From Hymenobacter profundi (GTDB lineage: Bacteria; Bacteroidota; Bacteroidia; Cytophagales; Hymenobacteraceae), in assembly GCF_019334315.1 (NCBI RefSeq), contig NZ_JAHWGL010000055.1, forward strand, positions 1 to 33,469: a DNA stretch of 33,469 nucleotides, written 5' to 3'. The notes under the pieces were generated by a model. The model ran no database searches. It saw only the letters and a list, made by a program, of their open reading frames with translations, and was not told the DNA's origin. Position 1 is the stretch's first letter. Each line of letters starts with the position of its first letter. Both the position numbers and the translations under genes were made by a program. Of this stretch, positions 22,957-30,666 are shown piece by piece.

Positions 22957-25563
22957 ATGGAAGCTAAATTCTCAAACCGAGTCAAGGAAGTGATTTCCCT
23001 GAGCCGGGAAGAAGCCATCCGGCTCGGTCACGACTATATCGGAACCGAACATCTATTGCTGGGCATGATTCGCGAAGGGGAAGGCACTGCCATTGGGCTG
23101 CTCAAGAAATTGGGTGTCTCGGTGGAAGAGCTAAAGTATGCCCTGGAACAAGCTACCCGTAATACGGCTACGCAGGGCACGAGCATTACTGGCTCTATCC
23201 CGCTGACGAAACAGACTGAAAAAGTCCTAAAAATCACCTATCTGGAGGCGAAAATCTTCAAGAGCGAAATCATCGGCACTGAACACTTGCTGCTGTCGAT
23301 TTTGCGCGATGAGGACAACATCTCGTCCCAGATTCTCAGCAAATTCAACGTGAACTACGAATCTGTACGTGACTCGCTGGACTATCACGGTGCCGCGAGC
23401 AACAACCCCACCAACGGCCCCGAAGCCGATGACGACGACAACGACCGTCTGTTTGGCGGTGGCCAGGGCCGTGGTGGCTCTGGGGCTGCCCCCAAGAAAG
23501 GCAACGAGAAGTCGCGTACGCCCGTGCTCGACAATTTTGGCCGCGACCTGACCAAGCTCGCTGAGGAAGACAAGCTCGACCCAATTGTAGGCCGCGAAAA
23601 GGAAATTGAGCGCGTAGCGCAAATCCTGTCGCGCCGCAAGAAGAACAACCCAATCCTGATTGGTGAGCCTGGTGTTGGTAAAACTGCCATTGCTGAGGGC
23701 TTGGCTCTGCGCATCATCCAGAAAAAAGTGTCGCGCGTGCTGTTCAACAAGCGCGTGGTGACGCTGGATTTGGCTTCGCTGGTAGCCGGCACCAAGTACC
23801 GCGGTCAGTTTGAGGAGCGCATGAAGGCCGTGATGAACGAGCTGGAAAAGTCGCCCGACGTAATTCTGTTCATTGACGAGCTGCACACCATTGTAGGTGC
23901 CGGTGGAGCTTCGGGCTCGCTGGATGCCAGCAACATGTTCAAGCCAGCTTTGGCCCGTGGCGAGATTCAATGCATCGGTGCTACTACCCTCGACGAGTAC
24001 CGCCAGTACATCGAGAAGGATGGTGCCCTGGCCCGTCGTTTCCAGATGGTGATGGTAGATCCTACCACGCCCGAGGAGACCATCGAAATCTTGCACAACA
24101 TCAAGGACAAGTATCAGGACCACCACCACGTGGTGTATACTGATAAGGCTATTGAGCAGTGCGTGAAGCTGTCGGACCGCTACATGTCGGACCGTTTCTT
24201 ACCTGACAAGGCCATTGATATTCTGGACGAAGCCGGTGCCCGCGTGCACATCAACAACATCGTGGTGCCCGAGGATATTCTCAAGCTCGAAGAGCAGATT
24301 GAGAATATCAAAGGTGAGAAAAACCGCGTGGTGAAGTCGCAGAAATACGAGGAAGCCGCCAAGCTTCGCGACACGGAAAAGAAGCTGATTGATCAACTTG
24401 AGCAGGCCAAAAAGGACTGGGAAGAGGAGACCAAGAAAAAGCGCTACACCGTGAAGGAGGAGAACGTGGCCGAGGTTATTGCTATGATGACTGGCATCCC
24501 CGTATCCCGCGTGGCTCAGAACGAAAGTGCTAAGCTGCTCAACATGGGTGAGGAGCTGAAGGGCAAAGTAATTGGTCAGGACAAGGCCATTGCTCAGCTT
24601 GTGAAAGCCATCCAGCGTACCCGTGTAGGCTTGAAAGATCCGAAGAAGCCAATTGGCTCGTTCGTGTTCCTCGGCCCAACCGGGGTAGGTAAGACCGAAC
24701 TGGCGAAGGTGCTAGCGAACTACCTCTTCGACAAAGAAGAGTCGCTGGTGCGCATCGACATGTCGGAATACATGGAGAAATTCAGCGTATCGCGCCTGGT
24801 AGGCGCGCCTCCCGGCTACGTAGGTTACGAAGAGGGCGGTCAGCTAACGGAGAAAATCCGCCGCAAGCCGTACTCGGTTGTCCTACTCGACGAGATTGAG
24901 AAGGCGCACCCCGACGTATACAACCTGCTATTGCAGGTACTAGACGACGGTATCCTGACTGACGGCTTGGGCCGCAAGGTAGACTTCCGGAACACCATCA
25001 TCATTATGACCTCGAACATCGGGGCACGTGATTTGGCTGACTTCGGGGTAGGCATTGGTTTCGGCACGAAAGCCCGCACGGAGAACCTAGACGAGATTAC
25101 GAAAGGCACTATCACCAACGCCTTGCGTAAAACGTTCTCACCAGAGTTCCTCAACCGTTTGGACGACGTGATTGTCTTCAACTCGCTAGAGAAGAAAGAC
25201 ATCCACCAGATCATCGACATTTCGCTCTCGAAGCTGCTGTCGCGTATCCAGTCGTTGGGCTACCGTGTAGAGTTGACTGAGGCCGCCAAGGACTTTGTAG
25301 CCGACAAAGGCTATGATCCGAAGTACGGTGCTCGTCCGCTGAACCGGGCCATCCAGAAGTACATCGAAGACCCGATTGCGGAGGAAATCCTGAAGGCGCA
25401 AATCGCCCACGGTGACGTTATCACGGCTGACTATACGGAAGGTGCTGAAGAACTGACCTTCTCCGTCAGCAAGAGCGGCGAAGCTCCTGACTTGCCAAGC
25501 GACGAGCGTCCGGAAGAAACTCCGGCCCCGGACGACGCTTCGGATAAGAAGAAAGACAAGTAA
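22957..25563 (+). CDS. clpC: ATP-dependent Clp protease ATP-binding subunit ClpC
   Basis: This 868-residue AAA+ unfoldase feeds proteins to ClpP. The N-terminal double Clp-N repeat runs over residues 1-145 (IGTEHLLLGMIREGEG and IGTEHLLLSILRDEDN). A Gly/Asp-rich linker follows. The first ATPase has Walker A GEPGVGKT at 236-243 and Walker B VILFIDELHT. The middle region has a UVR-like helix (KYEEAAKLRDTEKKLIDQL), which separates ClpC from ClpA. The second ATPase has Walker A GPTGVGKT at 573-580, Walker B VVLLDEIEKA, and a GIGFG loop matching the ClpP-binding position. The C-terminal tail is acidic and low-complexity (ERPEETPAPDDASDKKKDK). A strong terminator follows, so it is probably transcribed alone. 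Confidence 0.97.
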   Translation: MEAKFSNRVKEVISLSREEAIRLGHDYIGTEHLLLGMIREGEGTAIGLLKKLGVSVEELKYALEQATRNTATQGTSITGSIPLTKQTEKVLKITYLEAKIFKSEIIGTEHLLLSILRDEDNISSQILSKFNVNYESVRDSLDYHGAASNNPTNGPEADDDDNDRLFGGGQGRGGSGAAPKKGNEKSRTPVLDNFGRDLTKLAEEDKLDPIVGREKEIERVAQILSRRKKNNPILIGEPGVGKTAIAEGLALRIIQKKVSRVLFNKRVVTLDLASLVAGTKYRGQFEERMKAVMNELEKSPDVILFIDELHTIVGAGGASGSLDASNMFKPALARGEIQCIGATTLDEYRQYIEKDGALARRFQMVMVDPTTPEETIEILHNIKDKYQDHHHVVYTDKAIEQCVKLSDRYMSDRFLPDKAIDILDEAGARVHINNIVVPEDILKLEEQIENIKGEKNRVVKSQKYEEAAKLRDTEKKLIDQLEQAKKDWEEETKKKRYTVKEENVAEVIAMMTGIPVSRVAQNESAKLLNMGEELKGKVIGQDKAIAQLVKAIQRTRVGLKDPKKPIGSFVFLGPTGVGKTELAKVLANYLFDKEESLVRIDMSEYMEKFSVSRLVGAPPGYVGYEEGGQLTEKIRRKPYSVVLLDEIEKAHPDVYNLLLQVLDDGILTDGLGRKVDFRNTIIIMTSNIGARDLADFGVGIGFGTKARTENLDEITKGTITNALRKTFSPEFLNRLDDVIVFNSLEKKDIHQIIDISLSKLLSRIQSLGYRVELTEAAKDFVADKGYDPKYGARPLNRAIQKYIEDPIAEEILKAQIAHGDVITADYTEGAEELTFSVSKSGEAPDLPSDERPEETPAPDDASDKKKDK

Positions 25564-25577
25564 GTCATATAGTGTAC

Positions 25578-25619
25578 AAAAAGACAGGCCGTTTCCGTGA
25601 GGAAGCGGCCTGTCTTTTT
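25578..25619 (+). terminator. clpC terminator
   Basis: The arms AAAAAGACAGGCCG (25578-25591) and CGGCCTGTCTTTTT (25606-25619) are perfect over 14 bp and end in a T-run, starting 15 bases after the clpC stop. The A-run on the left makes it usable in both directions. Confidence 0.92.
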
Positions 25620-25667
25620 ATTTTCTCTGTGTTTATCAATCAATTACACAAGATTTACCACAAGCGT

Positions 25668-25700
25668 AAAGCCGCCCCAAATTCTGGTGCGGCTTTTTTT
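25668..25700 (+). terminator. Second hairpin with T-run between clpC and pccB
   Basis: The arms AAAGCCGC (25668-25675) and GCGGCTTT (25689-25696) are followed by a run of T. It lies about 50 bases after the first terminator and 11 bases before the -7 box for the next gene, insulating that promoter from clpC. Confidence 0.75.
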
Positions 25701-25711
25701 GTTTCCTGCCT

Positions 25712-25719
25712 TACCTTTG
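25712..25719 (+). promoter_or_regulatory. -7 box TACCTTTG for the carboxylase gene
   Basis: Exact TAnnTTTG match 24 bases before the ATG at 25744 and just after a terminator, a sensible promoter position. No clear -33 element at the usual distance. Confidence 0.5.
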
Positions 25720-25743
25720 AAGTTCACCCCCTACCCCACCCGC

Positions 25744-27309
25744 ATGACTGACCCACACGCCAATGCCCACCACACCAAGTTAGAAATACTCGAAGCCAAG
25801 AATGCCGAAGCCCTACTCGGCGGTGGTCAGGCCCGCATCGATGCCCAGCACAAAAAAGGAAAGCTCACAGCCCGCGAACGGCTGGACTTATTGCTCGATG
25901 AAGGCTCGTTTGAGGAAATTGGGAAGTTTGTGATGCACCGCTCCAAGGATTTTGGGCTAGATAAGGAGTACTACCTCGGCGACGGTGTAGTAACCGGCTA
26001 CGGCACCGTAAACGGCCGACTCGTGTACGTTTTCTCCCAGGATTTTACGGTATTCGGTGGTTCTCTCAGTGAGACCCACGCCGAGAAAATCGTGAAGATT
26101 ATGGACCTGGCCATGAAGAACGGTGCACCTGTTATCGGGCTGAACGACTCGGGCGGGGCGCGTATTCAGGAAGGGGTAGTGAGTCTGGGCGGCTATGCTG
26201 ACATCTTCTATAAGAATACCCTAGCCTCGGGGGTAGTGCCCCAGCTTTCGGCCGTGATGGGACCGTGCGCGGGAGGTGCGGTGTACTCGCCGGCCATTAC
26301 GGACTTTATTCTGATGGTGGAGGACACAAGCTATATGTTCGTGACCGGCCCCAATGTGGTGAAAACCGTGACCCATGAGACCGTGACCAGCGAGGAGCTG
26401 GGCGGCGCCAGCACGCACTCCACCAAGAGCGGCGTCACGCACTTCACGGCGCCCAACGAGGTAGCCTGCATCCAGCAGCTCAAGCAACTGCTGAGCTACA
26501 TGCCCCAGAACTGCGAGGAAACCGCTCCCGCCCTACCCTACACGCCGGCCGACGAGCAGCGCCCCGCGTTGGACACGCTCATTCCCGACAACCCCAACCA
26601 GCCGTATGATATTCGGGAGGTAATAGAGGGCATCATTGATGCGGATTCTTTTCTGGAAGTGCATCAGAATTTTGCTGAGAACATTGTGGTAGGCTTTGCC
26701 CGACTGGCCGGCCGCAGCATCGGCATTGTGGGCAACCAACCGGCCGTACTGGCGGGCGTGCTCGACATCAACGCCAGTACCAAAGCCGCGCGGTTTGTGC
26801 GGTTCTGCGACGCGTTTAATATTCCGCTGCTGGTGCTGGAAGACGTACCCGGTTTCCTACCCGGCACCGACCAAGAGTGGCGCGGCATCATCACCAACGG
26901 CGCTAAGTTGCTGTATGCTTTCTGCGAAGCCACTGTGCCCCGCGTGACGGTCATTACGCGCAAAGCCTATGGCGGTGCCTACGATGTGATGAACAGCAAG
27001 CACATTGGTGCCGATTTAAACTATGCTTGGCCTACTGCCGAAATTGCGGTGATGGGCGCCAAGGGAGCCGCCGAAATTATTTTTAAGCGTGAAATCGCGG
27101 AGGCCGAAGACCCCGAAGCCAAGCTCCAGGAAAAGGTAGACGACTACCAACAAAAATTTGCCACGCCCTACCGCGCCGCTCACCGTGGCTTCGTAGATGA
27201 GGTTATCTTACCCTCGCAAACCCGTCAGAAACTGATACGAGCGTTTAAGATGTTGGAAAACAAAGTCGATCAATTACCCCGGAAAAAACACGGTAATATC
27301 CCACTGTAA
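25744..27309 (+). CDS. pccB: Acyl-CoA carboxylase beta subunit (propionyl-CoA carboxylase type)
   Basis: This 521-residue carboxyltransferase moves CO2 from carboxybiotin to propionyl-CoA or a related acyl-CoA. Family blocks: KGKLTARERLDLLLDEGSF near the start, the first acyl-CoA site GLNDSGGARIQEGV, GPCAGGAVYSPA, and in the second half VLEDVPGFLPGTDQEW and KAYGGAYDVMNSKHIGAD, then YAWPTAEIAVMGAKGA. Length and both crotonase-like halves are complete. The frame is open from 25597, but the ATG at 25744 is preferred because it follows a terminator and a promoter box and begins the normal N-terminus. The biotin carboxylase and biotin carrier partners are not in this window. Specificity for propionyl-CoA is inferred from family likeness. 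Confidence 0.93.
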   Translation: MTDPHANAHHTKLEILEAKNAEALLGGGQARIDAQHKKGKLTARERLDLLLDEGSFEEIGKFVMHRSKDFGLDKEYYLGDGVVTGYGTVNGRLVYVFSQDFTVFGGSLSETHAEKIVKIMDLAMKNGAPVIGLNDSGGARIQEGVVSLGGYADIFYKNTLASGVVPQLSAVMGPCAGGAVYSPAITDFILMVEDTSYMFVTGPNVVKTVTHETVTSEELGGASTHSTKSGVTHFTAPNEVACIQQLKQLLSYMPQNCEETAPALPYTPADEQRPALDTLIPDNPNQPYDIREVIEGIIDADSFLEVHQNFAENIVVGFARLAGRSIGIVGNQPAVLAGVLDINASTKAARFVRFCDAFNIPLLVLEDVPGFLPGTDQEWRGIITNGAKLLYAFCEATVPRVTVITRKAYGGAYDVMNSKHIGADLNYAWPTAEIAVMGAKGAAEIIFKREIAEAEDPEAKLQEKVDDYQQKFATPYRAAHRGFVDEVILPSQTRQKLIRAFKMLENKVDQLPRKKHGNIPL

Positions 27310-27316
27310 GTTTTTG

Positions 27317-27377
27317 TACGAAGTCGCAGGCGATGTAAAAACGAATTGCATAGAGCTTTTTACACGCAGACTTCGTA
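27317..27377. repeat. Imperfect palindrome between pccB and the M42 gene
   Basis: The outer arms TACGAAGTC (27317-27325) and GACTTCGTA (27369-27377) pair perfectly. Inward, TGTAAAAA and TTTTTACA pair after an 8-versus-4-base internal mismatch loop. It starts 8 bases after the pccB stop. The T-rich inner arm could make it a terminator or an attenuator upstream of the M42 gene. Confidence 0.6.
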
Positions 27378-27425
27378 GGTGCTTCTCGCGAACGTTACTC
27401 TCTGTGCGAAAAATATTCTTCTTAT

Positions 27426-28496
27426 ATGCGTCCCGAATCTTTCGATTTTCTTCAGAAATACCTCAACAATGCCTCCCCTACCGGTTTCGAAAAGGAAGGA
27501 CAGAAATTATGGCTTGACTACGTACGACCTTACGTGGATGACTACCTAATCGACACCTACGGCACGGTGGTGGGCATTATCAACCCCGAAGCCAAGTACA
27601 AAGTAGTCATTGAAGCTCACGCCGACGAAATAAGCTACTTCGTCAACTTCATCACCGAATCGGGCTTCTTGTACCTGCGCAAAAACGGCGGATCCGACCC
27701 ACTGGTGGCGCCCAGCAAACGCGTGAACATCCACACGGCCAAGGGCATTGTGAAAGCAGTGTTCGGCTGGCCGGCCATCCACGTGCGCAAGGTGGACCAA
27801 GACAAGGCTCCTACCATGGAAACCGTGTACCTCGATTGCGGTGCGTCGAGCAAGGAGGAAGTGGAAGCGATGGGCATTCATGTAGGCTCTGTCGTCACCT
27901 TTGAAGACGAGTTCATGGTGATGAACGACAAGTATTACGTGGGCCGGGCGCTCGACAACCGCGTGGGCGGTTTCATGATTGCTGAGGTAGCGCGTCGCCT
28001 GAAGGAAGAAGGCAAAACCCTACCCTTCGGCCTGTACGTGGTGAATTCGGTGCAGGAGGAAATTGGGCTGCGTGGGGCTGAGATGATTGCCCACCGCTTG
28101 CAACCCGACGTGGCCATCATCACCGATGTGACCCACGACACCCAGTCGCCGATGTACGAAAAAAAGACGTCCGGCGACCTGTTCTGCGGCCGTGGGCCGG
28201 TGGTTACCTATGGCCCCGCCGTGCAAAACAACCTGCGTGACCTGATCATTGAGACAGCGCAAAAGTCCGAAATACCGTTCCAGCGGGCGGCCGCTACCCG
28301 CGCCACTGGCACTGATACCGATGCCTTTGCTTACGCCGGCATGGGCGTGGCCGCGGCCCTTATTTCCCTACCCCTCAAGTACATGCACACCACAGTAGAA
28401 ACCGTGCACAAAGACGACGTAGAAAACGTGATTAAGCTGATCTACGAAACCGTGCTGCGCATTGAGGACGGCCACGATTTCCGGTACTTCAAATAA
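27426..28496 (+). CDS. M42-family metallo-aminopeptidase
   Basis: This 356-residue cytoplasmic peptidase belongs to the M42 (glutamyl/tetrahedral aminopeptidase) family, which trims N-terminal residues from peptides and forms large hollow assemblies. The two-metal site is complete: H65 and D67 in EAHADEIS, bridging D177 in RALDNRVGG, catalytic E211 and ligand E212 in VQEEIGLRGA, D234 in TDVTHD, and H321 in KYMHTTVE. The ATG at 27426 gives the usual start (RPESFDFLQKYLNNASPTGFE). No signal peptide. It lies 116 bases after pccB with a hairpin between, so co-transcription is possible but attenuated. Confidence 0.94.
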   Translation: MRPESFDFLQKYLNNASPTGFEKEGQKLWLDYVRPYVDDYLIDTYGTVVGIINPEAKYKVVIEAHADEISYFVNFITESGFLYLRKNGGSDPLVAPSKRVNIHTAKGIVKAVFGWPAIHVRKVDQDKAPTMETVYLDCGASSKEEVEAMGIHVGSVVTFEDEFMVMNDKYYVGRALDNRVGGFMIAEVARRLKEEGKTLPFGLYVVNSVQEEIGLRGAEMIAHRLQPDVAIITDVTHDTQSPMYEKKTSGDLFCGRGPVVTYGPAVQNNLRDLIIETAQKSEIPFQRAAATRATGTDTDAFAYAGMGVAAALISLPLKYMHTTVETVHKDDVENVIKLIYETVLRIEDGHDFRYFK

Positions 28497-28520
28497 ACCC
28501 ACGTTTTCTTATTTTTTAAT

Positions 28521-28556
28521 GGGCTGCTGTTCTACACAAACGTAGAGCAGCAGCCC
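28521..28556. terminator. Hairpin between the M42 peptidase and solute-binding protein genes
   Basis: The arms 28521-28535 and 28542-28556 match at 14 of 15 positions around a 6-base loop. It begins 24 bases after the M42 stop. No T-run follows on the plus strand, and it ends only 9 bases before the ATG at 28566, so it may act as terminator for the first gene or mask the start region of the second. Confidence 0.65.
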
Positions 28557-28565
28557 GTCTTGCTT

Positions 28566-29375
28566 ATGCAGCTTCCTCCTATATCCTCCCTACCCCTCAC
28601 AGTCACCGATCAGCTAGGTCGGCGCGTGGTGGTGCCTTTTCCGCCGCAACGCATTGTGTCACTGGTACCTTCGCAGACGGAATTGTTGTTTGATTTGGGA
28701 CTGAGTGAGCGAGTGGTGGGCGTCACGAAGTTTTGCATCCATCCGGCCGACGCGCGACAGTCGGCTGTGGTTATCGGGGGCACTAAGAACTTCGATTTTG
28801 AGAAGATTGCGGCCCTACAACCCGATTTAATTCTGGGTAACAAAGAAGAGAACTACCAGGAAGGTATGGAGCAATTAGCAGCATCCTACCCTGTATGGAT
28901 CAGTGACATTACCACATTGCCCGACGCGCTTGTGATGATTCGGCAAGTAGGCCTGCTTACGGGCACTGCTGCCCGTGCCAACGTGCTGGCCATCGAAATT
29001 GAGAATTCCTTTGCCACGTTATCTGCCGCGCAGCCACCGCTACCTACTGCTTATTTTATTTGGCGCAAGCCTTATATGGTGGCCGCTGCCGATACGTTTA
29101 TCAACGACATGCTGCACCGTGCCGGCTTCGAGAATGTATTTGCCGATCAGCAGCGCTACCCTGAGATTACGACAGCGCAACTAGCCGCCGCGCAGCCTCA
29201 GCAGATTTTGCTTTCCTCCGAGCCCTACCCTTTCCGGGAGAAACACCTAAAAGAGTTTCGGGAACTATGCCCAACGGCTATTGTGCGGCTCGTTGATGGG
29301 GAGCTGTTTAGTTGGTACGGCAGCCGGTTGCGGCACTCGGCTGCATATTTTCGGCAACTAGCTGCAAGCGCCTAA
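28566..29375 (+). CDS. BtuF-like periplasmic-binding-fold protein without signal peptide
   Basis: This 269-residue protein has the helical-backbone metal-receptor fold of vitamin B12, haem and siderophore binding proteins. The fold is shown by VTDQLGRRVVVPFPPQRIVSL, VPSQTELLFDLGLSERVVGVT, FEKIAALQPDLILGNKEENY, and near the C-terminus ITTAQLAAAQPQQILLSSEP. Unlike typical members it has no signal peptide or lipobox: the ATG at 28566 is only about 20 residues before the domain and no hydrophobic leader exists in frame upstream. No permease or ATPase gene is adjacent. It may be a cytoplasmic ligand-binding protein. Bacteroidota carry proteins of this kind whose ligand is unknown. Confidence 0.82.
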   Translation: MQLPPISSLPLTVTDQLGRRVVVPFPPQRIVSLVPSQTELLFDLGLSERVVGVTKFCIHPADARQSAVVIGGTKNFDFEKIAALQPDLILGNKEENYQEGMEQLAASYPVWISDITTLPDALVMIRQVGLLTGTAARANVLAIEIENSFATLSAAQPPLPTAYFIWRKPYMVAAADTFINDMLHRAGFENVFADQQRYPEITTAQLAAAQPQQILLSSEPYPFREKHLKEFRELCPTAIVRLVDGELFSWYGSRLRHSAAYFRQLAASA

Positions 29376-29400
29376 TATGAAAAAATATGCATAAGAAAGA

Positions 29401-29494
29401 ACGTCATGCTGAGCTTGTCGAAGCATCTCGCGTGCTGACGACACATACTATCTAGGTCAGCACACGAGATGCTTCGATAAGCTCAACATGACGT
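29401..29494. repeat. 38-bp inverted repeat (palindromic element, copy 3)
   Basis: The arms 29401-29438 and 29457-29494 match at 35 of 38 positions with an 18-base spacer. The left arm begins ACGTCATGCTGAGC then TTGTCGAAGCATC, the same word order as copies 1 and 2 with other filler bases. The three mismatches are all transition-type. It lies between the convergent solute-binding-protein gene and the membrane-anchored unknown gene, 10 bases from the latter's stop. Confidence 0.92.
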
Positions 29495-29504
29495 CCTAGA
29501 ACTT

Positions 29505-30041
29505 CTAAAACAACCCTATCGCCTCTTGCTTTACTACGTTCAGGGCCTGGGTAGTAGGGTCTACCTCGTCGGCAATGACGGTTTCGAGGACGCGCTTGGC
29601 CAGCTCTGTGCCGCGCAATTGCTGAGGTTGGGGTAGGGAATGATAGGCCTTGTTAATCATGGTGAGCACGTTTTCCTTGGCTTGCTTCACTTGTTGCCAG
29701 GCTTCGGAGCTCATGTAAAGCTGTTGGGAAAGATTGTGCTCGTACTCGGCCCGAACTTCCTGGAGCAATAGGCGGTGGTAGTCGGGAGCCGATTGGCCGG
29801 CGCTGCTCAAGCGCACTAGCAGGTTGCTGGGCGTGATGCGCTCCAGGAACAACACGATCCGCTCGTAGGCTTGCAAGCGCACGGGTAGTACCTCTTTGCT
29901 GCTTTGCATGCGTAGCTCAATCAGGCGGCGTTGTTGTTCTTTTTCGAAATACTGCTGAACAAGATAAAAAATAGAACCCGCCACCAGCAAGGCAGGCAGA
30001 ATGATCTTCAGCAAATCAAAAATGTAAGCGGTAGTGTCCAT
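29505..30041 (-). CDS. Membrane-anchored protein of unknown function
   Basis: This is a 178-residue protein I cannot assign to a characterised family; similar short proteins occur in Bacteroidota genomes. One N-terminal membrane helix (LLKIILPALLVAGSIFYLVQ) is followed by a charged, helical cytoplasmic-type domain: FEKEQQRRLIELRMQSSKEV, LQAYERIVLFLERITPSNLL, EVRAEYEHNLSQQLYMSSEAW and TELAKRVLETVIADE. There is no enzyme motif. The domain looks like a coiled bundle. A minus-strand -7 box lies 80 bases upstream, divergent from the IscA-like gene. Confidence 0.75.
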   Translation of the reverse strand: MDTTAYIFDLLKIILPALLVAGSIFYLVQQYFEKEQQRRLIELRMQSSKEVLPVRLQAYERIVLFLERITPSNLLVRLSSAGQSAPDYHRLLLQEVRAEYEHNLSQQLYMSSEAWQQVKQAKENVLTMINKAYHSLPQPQQLRGTELAKRVLETVIADEVDPTTQALNVVKQEAIGLF

Positions 30042-30121
30042 ACAAGGGAAAAGCGCCGGAAAGCGCCTCTGCGTAAAAAGAGAAAGGAAGGATGAAAGAG
30101 CGGTGTGGCCGTAGTGGGCCG

Positions 30122-30129
30122 CAAAGATA
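30122..30129 (-). promoter_or_regulatory. -7 box TATCTTTG for the membrane-anchored unknown (minus strand)
   Basis: Exact TAnnTTTG match on the minus strand, 80 bases before the ATG at 30041. With the plus-strand box at 30212 it gives a divergent promoter pair in the 204-base gap 30042-30245. Confidence 0.45.
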
Positions 30130-30211
30130 TACGGTGAACCGTAGGGGATAGTAACGTGTTATACTATAACTTGATGAACTGCGCGCAAATAGTACTCTGC
30201 GCGGCGGTTTG

Positions 30212-30219
30212 TATCTTTG
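30212..30219 (+). promoter_or_regulatory. -7 box TATCTTTG for the IscA-like gene
   Basis: Exact TAnnTTTG match 26 bases before the ATG at 30246. It supports that ATG over an upstream in-frame start at 30156, which would lie before the promoter. Confidence 0.5.
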
Positions 30220-30245
30220 CCTTCTACATTATTTACCTCTGTCTT

Positions 30246-30599
30246 ATGGCTACTGCTGTTTCGACCAAGCTTGCTCCCATCAGCCTCACTCCTCGCGCTC
30301 TGGAAGAGGTTCGTACCATTCTCCGCGACAAAAGCGTGCCCACCGAATACGGCCTGCGTGTGGGCGTACAGGGCGGCGGCTGCTCGGGCCTGAGCTACCT
30401 GCTGGGCTTTGATAAAGCCAAAGACGCCGATGAAACCTTCGACCTAGATGGCGTATTGCTCATCATGGATAAAAAGCACGCCATGTACGTGATGGGCATG
30501 GAAGTCGACTTCCAAGATGGCTTGAACGCTCGTGGCTTCGTGTTCAACAACCCTCAGGCTAAGAGCACCTGCGGCTGCGGCTCGTCGTTCTCGGCGTAG
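30246..30599 (+). CDS. IscA/SufA-family iron-sulfur cluster assembly protein
   Basis: This 117-residue A-type carrier delivers or holds Fe-S clusters. The three conserved cysteines are present: C46 in QGGGCSGLSY, and C109 and C111 in STCGCGSSFSA at the C-terminus. Length and fold (LTPRALEEVRTILRD, LRVGVQGGGCSGL, MEVDFQDGLNARGFVFNNP) match HesB/IscA. The frame is open to 30156, but the ATG at 30246 follows a promoter box and gives the normal N-terminus; the upstream part would encode an unlikely hydrophobic extension. No other suf or isc genes are adjacent. A hairpin follows the stop. Confidence 0.93.
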   Translation: MATAVSTKLAPISLTPRALEEVRTILRDKSVPTEYGLRVGVQGGGCSGLSYLLGFDKAKDADETFDLDGVLLIMDKKHAMYVMGMEVDFQDGLNARGFVFNNPQAKSTCGCGSSFSA

Positions 30600-30622
30600 C
30601 CTTTTGCTTTCTATTCTTCGCG

Positions 30623-30651
30623 GCCCCCTGTCACGTGTAGTGGCAAGGGGC
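30623..30651 (+). terminator. Terminator after the IscA-like gene
   Basis: The 12-base arms (30623-30634 and 30640-30651) match at 10 positions and are followed by TTTTG. It lies between convergent genes, and the T-run favours termination of the plus-strand gene. Confidence 0.65.
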
Positions 30652-30666
30652 TTTTGCGTTACTGTG

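Noticed and set aside
23227..24129. 300-codon open frame on the minus strand opposite clpC
   Set aside because: The plus strand encodes conserved ClpC motifs throughout; the antisense frame has no recognisable domain and is a GC-driven shadow.
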